Source of the DNA: Flavobacterium azizsancarii
Lineage (GTDB): Bacteria; Bacteroidota; Bacteroidia; Flavobacteriales; Flavobacteriaceae
Length of the DNA: 49,061 bases
Direction: 5' to 3'
NCBI RefSeq assembly: GCF_027980145.1
Contig: NZ_JAMZNK010000044.1
Span: 1-49,061 of the forward strand
In this document: piece by piece, positions 19,222-28,302 of the stretch
How positions within the stretch are numbered: position 1 is the first letter of the stretch
Layout of the letters: each line of letters starts with the position of its first letter
Program-made: the position numbers and the translations under genes
Notes under the pieces: generated by a model
Databases searched by the model: none
The model's input: the letters and a program-made list of their open reading frames with translations, nothing else
What the model was told of the DNA's origin: nothing

Positions 19222-19611
19222 ATGAGAATTTTAGCCCCCTCGAAAAGAGTTTTATTAACATTCACAATGTTCACTTTAGCATATAATATTCATGCTCAAG
19301 ACCAAAATTTAACACTAAATCAAGATCCCAAATTTGAGCAATTACTGAACGACAAACGCAAAATTAACACGTCAATAAATACAAACGACACTTACAAAAT
19401 TCAAATCTTCAGCGGTAAAAGCGAGGAGGCAAAAAAAACATTATCTGATTTTAAAAGAGAATATACCAATATAGACGGCACAATAATTTTCAACACGCCT
19501 AATTACAAAGTAATGGTTGGGAATTTCAAAACAAGAATAGAAGCAGAACGAAATTTAGCTGATATTAGAAAAAAATACAAAAGTGTTTTTCTAATAAAAC
19601 CGAGCAAGTAA
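19222..19611 (+). CDS. SPOR-domain exported protein
   Basis: A 129-residue exported protein: signal peptide (to about HAQD, residue 27), a short linker, then a SPOR domain from about residue 55 (YKIQIFSGKSEEAKKTLSDF ... YKVMVGNFKTRIEAERNLADIRKKY). SPOR domains bind glycan strands stripped of stem peptides, typically at division sites, so a periplasmic peptidoglycan-associated role is likely. The gene is monocistronic, divergent from the act operon and followed by a strong terminator. The promoter is unclear; TATTTTTA at 19194-19201 is one mismatch from consensus. Confidence 0.9.
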   Translation: MRILAPSKRVLLTFTMFTLAYNIHAQDQNLTLNQDPKFEQLLNDKRKINTSINTNDTYKIQIFSGKSEEAKKTLSDFKREYTNIDGTIIFNTPNYKVMVGNFKTRIEAERNLADIRKKYKSVFLIKPSK

Positions 19612-19637
19612 TCGGAAAAAGCAGAACATCGAACAAC

Positions 19638-19668
19638 AAAAAAGCAGCTCAATTGGGCTGCTTTTTTA
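19638..19668 (+). terminator. Bidirectional intrinsic terminator after the SPOR gene
   Basis: AGCAGC and GCTGCT pair around TCAATTGG (19643-19662), with six A before and a T run after. It can stop the SPOR transcript and also read-through of the opposing phosphatase remnant. Confidence 0.88.
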
Positions 19669-19794
19669 TTTATTCATAATTAATAGCATGGTTACGCCGG
19701 AAATAATACCCAATAAAATACATATTGGTTTTCACGGCACTTATAGAAAATCATCTAATTTTCAACTATAACACCTTATCCAGCATAAATCCTA

Positions 19795-20409
19795 CTATTT
19801 ATTTGCCTTTCTAAATACAATAGCTCCAAAAACCTCAAGCAACTCCTCTCTAAATAAGGCTAAATCAACTTGAAAATCCGGGTTACAATAAAGACAGTCT
19901 ACAGTCGCTTGCCCCATTACCATATCTTCTTGTTCCGGAGTACACGTTTTCTTTTTATTAACCACAAATGGACGCTCACGATTATAATGATTTTTAGCCG
20001 CATAAGTAGATAAACCCGCTTCAGTCATTACTCTACGCATAAAAACATACAGCTTCGGAGTTTTTACTTCGCTAATCTCAATACCTAAAGTTGCATCAAA
20101 GGACCTAACTGCTCCTGGAAACGACAAATTAGCATCATTAGCGGCCTGCACAAAACGAATACCATCACTCGATCTCACCGCCCTTCTTGCACACTCTAAA
20201 TCAAGCGCAAAGATCTCCGTTCCAAATCCTGGCGGAGGAGACAATAAAAGCAAACTGTTTGGCATTTCCTCTTCAGACAAATACCCCTGAAGCAAGTCCG
20301 GAAGTACCATCCTTAACTCCTCAATGTTTGTAAACGCAAGAATGGCTTTATTAGATCTAAAACGATTATTCAAAAACGCATTAATAATATGAATTATTTT
20401 TAATTTCAT
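19795..20409 (-). CDS. Class A acid phosphatase (PhoN/PAP2 type) with in-frame internal deletion
   Basis: A 204-residue frame. Residues about 35-162 look like the N-terminal part of a class A non-specific acid phosphatase, with the first catalytic motif KNHYNRERP (Lys139, Arg146) and the CTP that follows it. The frame then jumps at about residue 162 to MGQATV...NPDF (163-204), which resembles the extreme C-terminal helix of the family. The PSGH and SRxxxxxH segments expected between them, which supply the remaining catalytic residues, are absent: about 75 residues are missing without a frameshift. The N-terminus also lacks a clear signal peptide, although the family is periplasmic. I read it as an inactive remnant or decaying pseudogene. 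The family call is from memory of motifs. Confidence 0.75.
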   Translation of the reverse strand: MKLKIIHIINAFLNNRFRSNKAILAFTNIEELRMVLPDLLQGYLSEEEMPNSLLLLSPPPGFGTEIFALDLECARRAVRSSDGIRFVQAANDANLSFPGAVRSFDATLGIEISEVKTPKLYVFMRRVMTEAGLSTYAAKNHYNRERPFVVNKKKTCTPEQEDMVMGQATVDCLYCNPDFQVDLALFREELLEVFGAIVFRKANK

Positions 20410-20983
20410 ATTAGCCCTGATTAAAAACTTATTTATTCATTTCTTTCAACAAGATTTCAGCAACAATAAAATGCCGATATATCCTCTCAAGAAAATCTTT
20501 TTTTTATCAAATTACACAATAACCAAATTGTCCTCATTAGCAAAATCATTCACAGAACAAAATTATTATTTTCAAGAACTAAATACTGCATTTAACTTTC
20601 AATCTAAGAAAGAGAACAATTAACACTGTACAAAGAAACCAACAAACCTCCTATAAAGCTCAAGGCTTTTCTAATTTTTTGTTCCATATTACAAATTGCA
20701 ACACCAAAGCCCTAAATATCTAACTATTGAATTAATTCAATTGAAATTAAAACCTGCCGATGAAATTATCTAATTACTTAAATAAGACATAAAACACTTT
20801 AAACCAAAAAATACAAACCAGAAAATTCTACGAATTATATTGACTTAAAATTCTAATTTAGAATAAAACTGAGAGCATTTTTAAAATCAATAAGAACAAA
20901 TCTCAATACCTAAGACAAAATAATTTCAAAAACAACACGCTTGAAAAAAAGTCACTTAGATAAGATTCTTAAAACATATTAAA
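20410..20983. other. Gene-free AT-rich interval
   Basis: About 570 bases with no convincing ORF on either strand, no RNA gene and no consensus promoter for the phosphatase remnant. Short A/T runs dominate. It may be decayed coding sequence next to the truncated phosphatase, but nothing is recognisable. Confidence 0.5.
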
Positions 20984-21016
20984 CAAAAAAAAGTCCCAAT
21001 TTTCATTGGGACTTTA
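20984..21016 (-). terminator. Intrinsic terminator of the rimP-nusA-infB operon
   Basis: AGTCCCAAT and ATTGGGACT pair in a 9-bp stem with loop TTTC (20992-21013). On the minus strand it is followed by eight U (plus A run 20985-20992). It lies about 20 bases after the infB stop. Confidence 0.92.
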
Positions 21017-21034
21017 AAATATAATTATTGAATT

Positions 21035-23917
21035 TTATTTCAATTTCTTTTTAATTGCAACTTCATGGTATGCTTCAATAACATCTCTTTCTTCAATGTC
21101 GTTGTAACCTTTGATTTGAATACCACAATCATAACCTTTAGAAACTTCTCTAACATCATCTTTGAAACGCTTCAATGCAACAAGTTCTCCTGTATGCACC
21201 ACTACTCCATCTCTGATAACTCTAATTTTAGAAGTTCTCATAATTTTACCATCCATCACCATACATCCTGCAATAGAACCAACTTTAGAAATTTTGAAAA
21301 TCTCACGAATTTCAGCTGTTCCTAAAATCTCTTCTTTCATCTCAGGAGCTAACATTCCTTCCATCGCATCTTTCAAGTCATCGATAGCTGCATAGATAAT
21401 AGAGTAGTAACGGATATCGATTTCTTCTTTATCTGCAAGTTGTCTTGCATTTCCAGCAGGACGAACGTTAAATCCAATAATGATCGCATCAGAAGCAGAA
21501 GCCAACATAACGTCAGTTTCAGTAATTGCTCCAACACCTTTATGTATGATATTAATTTGAATTTCTTCAGTAGAAAGTTTAGAGAACGAATCTGATAATG
21601 CTTCAACAGATCCATCAACATCTCCTTTAAGGATTACGTTCAATTCTTTAAACTGACCAAGAGCAATACGACGACCAATCTCATCAAGTGTGATATGTCT
21701 TTGTGTACGTACAGATTGTTCACGCATTAATTGAGAACGTTTAGATGCAATTTGTTTTGCTTCTTTTTCATCTTCAAAAACGTTAAACTTATCTCCTGCT
21801 GTTGCAGCTCCGTCTAAACCTAAAACTGATACCGGAGTAGAAGGTCCTGCTTCCAGAACAATATGCCCTCTTTCATCATGCATCGCTTTGATCTTACCAT
21901 GATGCTTTCCAGCCAACATGTAATCTCCAATTTTTAAAGTTCCGTGTTGAACTAAAATTGTAGAAACATATCCTTTTCCTTTATCTAAGAAAGCCTCAAC
22001 AACTGTTCCTTGAGCCGCTTTATTCGGGTTTGATTTTAGATCTAAAATCTCTGCCTCTAATAATACTTTTTCTAATAATTCTTTAACACCTAATCCTGTT
22101 TTTGCAGAAATATCATGCGATTGGATTTTTCCTCCCCAATCTTCTACAAGTAAATTCATACTTGCTAATCTTTCTTTTATTTTCTCCGGATTGGCATTTG
22201 GCTTATCCACTTTATTGATAGCGAAGATAATTGGCACTCCAGCAGCTTGTGCGTGAGAAATTGCCTCTTTTGTTTGCGGCATGATATCATCATCTGCAGC
22301 AATTACAATAATAGCGATATCTGTAACCTGAGCTCCACGTGCACGCATTGCGGTAAACGCCTCGTGACCTGGTGTATCTAAGAATGCGATCTTTTGACCA
22401 TTATCTAAAGTTACTCCATACGCTCCAATGTGTTGTGTAATACCTCCAGACTCACCAGCGATAACATTTTCTTTACGGATGTAATCCAGTAAAGATGTTT
22501 TACCGTGATCGACGTGACCCATTACAGTAACAATTGGCGCTCTCACCACTAAATCTTCTTCTCTGTCTGCAACTACCTCAATAGCTTCTTCGATATCAAC
22601 TGTAATAAACTCAACTTCGTAACCAAATTCATCAGCTACAATAGTTAATGTTTCAGCATCTAAACGTTGGTTCATGGTAACCATGATACCTAGAGACATA
22701 CAAGTTCCAATTACTTTAGTAATCGGCACATCCATCATGATTGCAATTTCACCAACAGTAACGAATTCTGTAACTTTAATAGTTTTACTTCCTTCGTCGA
22801 TAGCTCTTTGCTCTTCATCAGATTTCTGACGGTGCGTATCTCTTTTATCTCTTCTGTATTTAGCAGCTTTTGATTTTCCACCTTTACCCTGAAGTTTTTC
22901 AAGAGTCTCTCTAATTTGGTTTTTTACTTCCTCTTCAGTAGGCTCAACTTTAGCAACAATTGCAGGACGGTTTCCTTTTACAAAACCTGGCCTTGCACTT
23001 CTGTTAGCATTAAAACCTCCACCACCAGTATTTGGCGTGATTTTATTAGGATTTGGAGTTCCCGGAGCATGGGTAGCAGGTTTTGGTGCACCCGGCGTTC
23101 CCGGTTTAGGAGCAATTCTTTTACGCTTATTTTTGTTAGCGTTATTTCCGGCTCCCGGAGCTCCTGGTTTATTAGGAGTTATCTTTGGATCTTCTTTCTT
23201 TTTCTTAGGCTTATTAAATTGAGATAAATCAATTGTTTGACCAGTAAGAGTAGTTCCTGATAATTTTTGATATTGTGTAGTGATCGTTTCCTCTGCAGTT
23301 GCCGGATCAGTTGAAACAACTGGTTCCTGAACGACTTTTGGAGTTTCCGCTTTCACTTCTTTTACTTCTTTTTTCTCTGTAATAATAGGTTTTTCTACCT
23401 TTTTCTCTTCAGAAACCACAGGAACCACTGGATCAGGCTGTACAATTTCTTTTTGAACAGGTTTCTCTGGCTGAGCAGGAGCAACAACAACTTTTGGTTC
23501 TTCAACTTTAGCCGGTTCTTCAACAGGAGGAGAAACAACAGCAGGTTTCTTCGGATTTAAATCAATTTTACCAACCTGAACAGGTCCGGTTACAACAGCT
23601 CTCGCTTTTATAACTTCTTGTTGTTTTTGGCGTTCCTCGTCTTGTCTGCGTTTGTCTTCAATTTCTTTTTCACGCTCTACACGCAAAGCTTCTTTTTCTT
23701 TTCTTTTCTCTTCCCCTACTTCTTTAGAAGCTTCTTTGTTCCCCTTATCGCCCGCAAATTGGCTTTGTAAGATATTAAATTCGCTGTCAGAAATTTTTGC
23801 ATTTGGATTTGCATCAATAGCAATGCCCTTATCTTTTAGATAATCAACAGCTCTTTCTAACGAAATATTTAATTCCCTTAAAACCTTGTTTATTCTTATT
23901 ACTCTCTCTTCAGACAT
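21035..23917 (-). CDS. infB: Translation initiation factor IF-2
   Basis: A 960-residue GTPase that brings initiator tRNA to the 30S subunit. It has an N-terminal IF2_N module (IRINKVLRELNISLERAVDYL). A long charged Lys/Glu/Pro-rich linker (about 70-350) contains Gly/Pro-rich PGAPGA and TPGAP runs. A second IF2_N-like module follows at about 385-440. The G domain shows GHVDHGKTS, DTPGHEAF and NKVD. Domains II-IV complete it. The length is typical for Bacteroidota, whose IF2 linkers are long. It is the last gene of rimP-nusA-infB, 48 bases after nusA, with its own terminator. Confidence 0.98.
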   Translation of the reverse strand: MSEERVIRINKVLRELNISLERAVDYLKDKGIAIDANPNAKISDSEFNILQSQFAGDKGNKEASKEVGEEKRKEKEALRVEREKEIEDKRRQDEERQKQQEVIKARAVVTGPVQVGKIDLNPKKPAVVSPPVEEPAKVEEPKVVVAPAQPEKPVQKEIVQPDPVVPVVSEEKKVEKPIITEKKEVKEVKAETPKVVQEPVVSTDPATAEETITTQYQKLSGTTLTGQTIDLSQFNKPKKKKEDPKITPNKPGAPGAGNNANKNKRKRIAPKPGTPGAPKPATHAPGTPNPNKITPNTGGGGFNANRSARPGFVKGNRPAIVAKVEPTEEEVKNQIRETLEKLQGKGGKSKAAKYRRDKRDTHRQKSDEEQRAIDEGSKTIKVTEFVTVGEIAIMMDVPITKVIGTCMSLGIMVTMNQRLDAETLTIVADEFGYEVEFITVDIEEAIEVVADREEDLVVRAPIVTVMGHVDHGKTSLLDYIRKENVIAGESGGITQHIGAYGVTLDNGQKIAFLDTPGHEAFTAMRARGAQVTDIAIIVIAADDDIMPQTKEAISHAQAAGVPIIFAINKVDKPNANPEKIKERLASMNLLVEDWGGKIQSHDISAKTGLGVKELLEKVLLEAEILDLKSNPNKAAQGTVVEAFLDKGKGYVSTILVQHGTLKIGDYMLAGKHHGKIKAMHDERGHIVLEAGPSTPVSVLGLDGAATAGDKFNVFEDEKEAKQIASKRSQLMREQSVRTQRHITLDEIGRRIALGQFKELNVILKGDVDGSVEALSDSFSKLSTEEIQINIIHKGVGAITETDVMLASASDAIIIGFNVRPAGNARQLADKEEIDIRYYSIIYAAIDDLKDAMEGMLAPEMKEEILGTAEIREIFKISKVGSIAGCMVMDGKIMRTSKIRVIRDGVVVHTGELVALKRFKDDVREVSKGYDCGIQIKGYNDIEERDVIEAYHEVAIKKKLK

Positions 23918-23965
23918 ATAACCTTTTTATTATTACCTTTTTCGTTGTGTTGTTAGAGCAGATAA

Positions 23966-25213
23966 CTAGCTATCAAACTCTTCTTTTAGTATTTTCATAA
24001 CATCAAGAATCGTTTCCTCTTCTAAATCTGTTCTTCTTACTAAATCTTCTACTTCTTGTTTTAAGATACTTCTAGCTGTATCTAAACCAATTTTTGCAAA
24101 TTCCTCGATAACCCAGCCTTCAATTTCATCTGAAAACTCAGTTAATTCAACGTCATCATCTTCACCACTAGCAACATCACCTTCTCTGATAACATCTAGC
24201 TCGTAACCTGTTAGCTGACCCGCTAATTTTATATTATGACCTCCTCTACCAATTGCTTTAGAAACTTCTTCTAATTTCAAGAATACTTCAGCTCTTTTAT
24301 TTTCTTCGTCAATTTTGATTGAAGAAACTTTTGCAGGGCTTAATGCTCTTGTAATAAACAATTGGATATTACTTGTATAGTTGATTACGTCAATATTTTC
24401 GTTCCCTAATTCACGAACGATTCCGTGAATACGAGATCCTTTCATACCAACACAAGCTCCAACAGGATCAATTCTATCATCGTAAGAATCCACGGCTACT
24501 TTTGCTTTTTCACCCGGAATACGCACTACATTTTTAACCGTGATCAAACCGTCAAATACTTCAGGAATTTCTTGTTCAAATAATTTTTCCAAAAACTTCT
24601 CAGAAGTTCTGGACATAATAATTTGAGGTTTATTTCCTTTTAATTCAACACTTTCAATGATTCCACGAACGTTATCTCCTTTACGGAAAAAGTCAGATGG
24701 AATTTGTTTTTCTTTTGGAAGCACAATTTCATTTCCTTCATCATCGACCAAAATTACAACTCTTGGACGAACATGGTGCACTTCGGCAGTATAAATATCA
24801 CCAATAATATCTTTAAATTGCTTGTAAAGATTTGTATTGTCGTGTTCGTGAATTTTAGATATTAAGTTTTGACGCAAAGCTAAAATAGCTCTCCTTCCCA
24901 GATCAATCAATTTAACTTCTTCAGAAACTTCTTCACCAATTTCAAAATCCGCTTCAATCATTCTTGCTTCAGTCAAGGTAATTTCTTCGTTCTCAAAGTC
25001 AAGATCTTCATCAGCAACGATTACCCTTCTTCTCCATATCTCCATATCTCCTTTATCAGGATTTATAATGATGTCAAAGTTATCATCAGAACCGTATTTT
25101 TTCTTTAATGCATTTCTAAACACGTCCTCTAAAATTGCCATAAGCGTTACACGATCAATAAGTTTATTATCTTTAAACTCTGAGAATGAATCGATTAATG
25201 CTAAATTTTCCAT
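23966..25213 (-). CDS. nusA: Transcription termination/antitermination factor NusA
   Basis: A 415-residue NusA with an N-terminal RNA polymerase-binding domain (MENLALIDSFSEFKDNKLID), an S1 domain (about 130-195), and two KH domains including the signature VGACVGMKGSRIHGIVRELG. The C-terminal acidic repeats of E. coli NusA are lacking, as in most bacteria. It promotes pausing and hairpin-dependent termination. It lies 13 bases after rimP and 48 before infB. Because its operon leader carries a terminator-like hairpin, autoregulation is plausible. Confidence 0.98.
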   Translation of the reverse strand: MENLALIDSFSEFKDNKLIDRVTLMAILEDVFRNALKKKYGSDDNFDIIINPDKGDMEIWRRRVIVADEDLDFENEEITLTEARMIEADFEIGEEVSEEVKLIDLGRRAILALRQNLISKIHEHDNTNLYKQFKDIIGDIYTAEVHHVRPRVVILVDDEGNEIVLPKEKQIPSDFFRKGDNVRGIIESVELKGNKPQIIMSRTSEKFLEKLFEQEIPEVFDGLITVKNVVRIPGEKAKVAVDSYDDRIDPVGACVGMKGSRIHGIVRELGNENIDVINYTSNIQLFITRALSPAKVSSIKIDEENKRAEVFLKLEEVSKAIGRGGHNIKLAGQLTGYELDVIREGDVASGEDDDVELTEFSDEIEGWVIEEFAKIGLDTARSILKQEVEDLVRRTDLEEETILDVMKILKEEFDS

Positions 25214-25226
25214 GCGAATTCTTTAA

Positions 25227-25691
25227 TTAAAATGTTACTGTAACAATTGCCTCTTTAATTTCTGTATAAGGTATTTGTTGCTCTTTTTGAACTGTTTCTT
25301 TTCCTTTTCCTACTTTTTTCGGTTCTCTTGCTTTCCAAGACAAAATTATAAAAACATCGTTAGCTTCCACTAATTCTGCTTCAATTTTTTCAGTATTTGT
25401 AGTAACAATCAATGTTCTACCAATATTTTTGATGTATTGTCTTGTAAATTTCAATGGTGATCCTACTCCAACCGATGCTACTTCAAGCGAAAAATCCTGT
25501 TCTTCACGATCCAGATTATTCTCGACTGCACGACTTACATCAATACAATCCTGCAACGCCACTCCATTATCCCCATCTAAACCTACACTAATCTTGAAAG
25601 AGTCTGAGATAGCCAGATCAATCAAAAAGATTGATGGCTTTTCTAAAAGAGCCTCCGCTATTAATCCGTTTACTTTTTCTTTAAATGTCAT
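25227..25691 (-). CDS. rimP: Ribosome maturation factor RimP
   Basis: A 154-residue factor for 30S subunit maturation. I chose the ATG at 25691 (MTFKEKVNGLIAEAL); a longer in-frame ATG at 25727 would put the leader hairpin inside the coding region and adds residues unlike the family. The sequence shows the RimP core (ENNLDREEQDFSLEVASVGVGSPLK). It is the first gene of the conserved rimP-nusA-infB operon, preceded by a good promoter and a terminator-like stem. Confidence 0.95.
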   Translation of the reverse strand: MTFKEKVNGLIAEALLEKPSIFLIDLAISDSFKISVGLDGDNGVALQDCIDVSRAVENNLDREEQDFSLEVASVGVGSPLKFTRQYIKNIGRTLIVTTNTEKIEAELVEANDVFIILSWKAREPKKVGKGKETVQKEQQIPYTEIKEAIVTVTF

Positions 25692-25697
25692 AATTTT

Positions 25698-25725
25698 ATA
25701 AAAAGAGGGGACACTTAGTCCCCTC
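25698..25725 (-). promoter_or_regulatory. Terminator-like hairpin in the rimP leader
   Basis: GAGGGGAC and GTCCCCTC form a perfect 8-bp GC-rich stem with a 5-base loop (25705-25725). On the minus strand it is followed by UUUUUAU and then, 13 bases from the stem, by the rimP ATG. It lies downstream of the promoter at 25754-25782, so it would be transcribed as part of the leader and looks like an attenuator. Confidence 0.75.
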
Positions 25726-25753
25726 ATTATTTAGATTTTAATAAATAACGGTG

Positions 25754-25782
25754 CAAATATAGTGTTTTTTTTATAAACCAAA
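25754..25782 (-). promoter_or_regulatory. Promoter of rimP-nusA-infB
   Basis: On the minus strand TTTG (25782-25779), 17 bases, then TATATTTG (25761-25754), matching TTTG-N17-23-TAnnTTTG. The predicted start is about 25748, giving a leader of some 55 bases. Confidence 0.75.
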
Positions 25783-25864
25783 AATAATAGATTGCTCTAA
25801 AAATATTTCTTATCTTTATAAGTGCATCAAAATAACAGAATTTTACATTATAATTCAAAAAACC

Positions 25865-26689
25865 ATGAAACAAATTCTAGTTCCGACCGACTTCTCTGAA
25901 CATGCGGAAAATGCCTTAAAAGTCGCTGCCCAAATTGCTAAAAAAAACAACTCCGAAATCATCATTCTACACATGTTTGAACTGCCAAGCCAAATGAATG
26001 ATGCAGTATTAGGAGGAGCAAGCATTCCTGAAACCATGCTTTTCATGAAAAAAGCCAACGAAATGCTCGATGAAGTCTCATCAAGACCTTATCTGGACGG
26101 AATTTCAATAACTGAAATTGTAAAAATCGATAAACCAATTCACGGAATAACACAAGTAAGCAAAGACTATGATGTAGATTTGATTGTTATGGGATCTCAT
26201 GGCACTTCTGGAATTGAAGAACTACTGATAGGATCGAATACAGAAAAAGTGGTTCGCAACTCAGATATACCGGTTTTAGTAATAAAAAAAGACATCCCAA
26301 ACTTTAATGCATCAAACATTGTTTTCGCATCGGATTTTTCTGACGAAACTAAAAAACCTTTCAAAAAATTGGTAAACCTGACCCAATTCTTTGAATCAAA
26401 AATACACCTAGTTACAATTTGCACACCAAACAGTTTTAAACCAACTCATATGGCCGAAAAAGCCATGAATGAATTTATTTCTGAATTTAATCTCACCAAT
26501 TTTCAAACTCACATTTACAACGACACCAACATTGAAAAAGGAATAATCAACTTTTCAAATAGCATAAACGCCGATATTATTGGAATGTGTACACACGGAA
26601 GAACTGGCTTCGCGCATTTCTTTAACGGAAGTATTAGCGAAGGATTAGTAAATCATTCCATAAAACCTGTCCTCACGTTTAAAATTTAA
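25865..26689 (+). CDS. Tandem universal stress protein (UspA family)
   Basis: A 274-residue cytoplasmic protein with two UspA domains. The first (1-140) starts MKQILVPTDFSEHAENAL and has the nucleotide-binding GSHG..G...LIGS motif near 115-130. The second (about 145-274) starts NIVFASDFS and has GMCTHGRTGFAHFFNGS. It probably binds ATP and helps in stress survival; no specific partner is indicated. It is divergent from rimP, with a weak promoter (TTG, 16 bases, TATCTTTA at 25811) and its own terminator. Confidence 0.93.
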   Translation: MKQILVPTDFSEHAENALKVAAQIAKKNNSEIIILHMFELPSQMNDAVLGGASIPETMLFMKKANEMLDEVSSRPYLDGISITEIVKIDKPIHGITQVSKDYDVDLIVMGSHGTSGIEELLIGSNTEKVVRNSDIPVLVIKKDIPNFNASNIVFASDFSDETKKPFKKLVNLTQFFESKIHLVTICTPNSFKPTHMAEKAMNEFISEFNLTNFQTHIYNDTNIEKGIINFSNSINADIIGMCTHGRTGFAHFFNGSISEGLVNHSIKPVLTFKI

Positions 26690-26710
26690 TAATTTCAACT
26701 TATCACATGC

Positions 26711-26738
26711 AAAAACCTCTCAACGAGAGGTTTTTTTA
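26711..26738 (+). terminator. Terminator after the universal stress gene
   Basis: AACCTCTC and GAGAGGTT pair with an AAC loop (26714-26732), followed by a run of T to 26737. Confidence 0.9.
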
Positions 26739-26781
26739 TACATTTTAAAAATCAAATTTCACGACAAAAACAACTCTTCAT

Positions 26782-26821
26782 GAGCTTTTTAACAAAGCTG
26801 ATTTGAGCTTTACAACAAAGC
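26782..26821 (+). repeat. Tandem operator-like repeats upstream of the aldehyde dehydrogenase
   Basis: Two 17-base copies, GAGCTTTTTAACAAAGC (26782-26798) and GAGCTTTACAACAAAGC (26805-26821), match at 15 of 17 positions and start 23 bases apart. Each is itself an imperfect palindrome (GCTTT...AAAGC). They end 20 bases before a near-consensus -7 element (GATCTTTG, 26841-26848) that lacks a -33 TTTG, as expected of an activator-dependent promoter. The neighbouring AraC-type regulator is the obvious candidate binder. Confidence 0.6.
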
Positions 26822-26874
26822 CAAAAGAATACTTAATCCAGATCTTTGTCAAATAATTTCATAATCAATACAAC

Positions 26875-28290
26875 ATGAAAACGATAGACAAAATTTACAT
26901 TAATGGAGAATTCATTACCCCACAAGGAACAGAATATTTCGACTTAATAAGCCCTACAACAAACGAGAAACTAGGAAAAGTACTTTTAGGAAACCAAAAA
27001 GATACTCAAAATGCCATAGCCGCAGCTAAAGACGCTTTTAAGACTTTTTCTAAAACAACTATTTCTGAAAGAATTCAATACCTGCAAAATATTCAAACCT
27101 CTATAGAAAAACGAAAAGAAGAATTCATTGACATAATGGTTGAAGAATACGGGGGAACATTGCAATTTTCAACAATGAGTTACAATTACATGCTAAAGAG
27201 TTTTGACTCTGCAATTAACCTATTAAACACATATGATTTTACCAAAACAATGGGAGAATCCGAAGTTCAAATGACACCAATTGGCGTTATTGGAATTATC
27301 ATTCCGTGGAACTCAAGCAATGGTTTTATTTGCAGTAAATTATCAACTGCGATAGCCGCTGGATGTACTACTGTAATAAAACCGAGCGAAATGAGCGCTC
27401 AGCAAACACAATTAATTACCGAATGTCTTCATGAAGCAAACTTACCAAAAGGCGTTTTTAATATTGTTAACGGTCTGGGAGAAATAGTTGGCGCAGAAAT
27501 AAGCCGCAATCCGGATATCGCGAAAATTTCCTTCACAGGATCTACAAGTGTTGGCAAGATTATCGCAAAAGAAGCGGTCGAAACAATGAAACGCATCACA
27601 CTTGAACTGGGAGGAAAATCGCCAAATATCATTCTTGACGACGCTAATTTCGCACAAGCAATTCCTCTTGCTGTAATTGCCGCTTATATGAATAACGGAC
27701 AAGCATGTATTGCCGGAACCCGTCTTTTAGTTCCTAAAAACAGATTAGAAGAAGCAACAAAACTATTGGAGCAAACACTATCAAACACAATTGTTGGTGA
27801 TCCAAAAAATGAGACAACCACTGTTGGTCCAATGGTCAGCAAAAAACAATATGAACGTGTTCAAAACTACATTCAGATCGGAATTGACGAAGGCGCTCAG
27901 GTATTAGTTGGAGGATTAGGAAAACCCAAAGGACTGGAAAAAGGAAACTTCGTAAAACCTACTGTTTTCATAAACGCAAACAACCAAATGCGAATTGCAA
28001 GGGAAGAAATTTTTGGTCCCGTTCTATCTGTTATAACATACAAAACCGAAGAAGAAGCAATCGAAATTGCCAATGACACTACATACGGGCTACAAGCTTA
28101 TGTGAGCTCATCGGACGAAAAAAGAGCTCACAAAGTTGCTTCACAAATAAATGCAGGACGTATACAAATAAACGGAATTGGACATGATCCGATGGCCCCT
28201 TTTGGAGGATTTAAACAATCAGGAATAGGCAGGGAATTTGGCACAATAGGACTAGAAGCTTATCTAGAACCAAGAGCCCTGATTCGCTAA
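26875..28290 (+). CDS. NAD(P)-dependent aldehyde dehydrogenase
   Basis: A 471-residue member of the aldehyde dehydrogenase superfamily, which oxidises aldehydes to carboxylates. The catalytic Cys lies in NNGQACIAGTRL (about 280), the general base Glu in ELGGKSPN (about 245), the cofactor Gly motif is FTGSTSVG, and the conserved FGPVLSV and GGFKQSGIGRE segments are present. The aldehyde specificity cannot be read; it resembles the broad group of NAD-dependent enzymes rather than betaine or succinate semialdehyde dehydrogenases. An AraC-type regulator follows after a strong terminator, and tandem operator-like repeats precede the promoter. Confidence 0.95.
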   Translation: MKTIDKIYINGEFITPQGTEYFDLISPTTNEKLGKVLLGNQKDTQNAIAAAKDAFKTFSKTTISERIQYLQNIQTSIEKRKEEFIDIMVEEYGGTLQFSTMSYNYMLKSFDSAINLLNTYDFTKTMGESEVQMTPIGVIGIIIPWNSSNGFICSKLSTAIAAGCTTVIKPSEMSAQQTQLITECLHEANLPKGVFNIVNGLGEIVGAEISRNPDIAKISFTGSTSVGKIIAKEAVETMKRITLELGGKSPNIILDDANFAQAIPLAVIAAYMNNGQACIAGTRLLVPKNRLEEATKLLEQTLSNTIVGDPKNETTTVGPMVSKKQYERVQNYIQIGIDEGAQVLVGGLGKPKGLEKGNFVKPTVFINANNQMRIAREEIFGPVLSVITYKTEEEAIEIANDTTYGLQAYVSSSDEKRAHKVASQINAGRIQINGIGHDPMAPFGGFKQSGIGREFGTIGLEAYLEPRALIR

Positions 28291-28302
28291 ACCAACGCAA
28301 AC

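Noticed and set aside
20640..20680. AAAGC-TCAAG-GCTTTT as a terminator in the gene-free stretch
   Set aside because: Only a 5-bp stem and no gene upstream on the plus strand; likely chance in AT-rich DNA.
25692..25727. Longer rimP start at 25727
   Set aside because: It would translate through the leader hairpin and U tract and adds 12 residues unlike the family; the ATG at 25691 gives a normal RimP.
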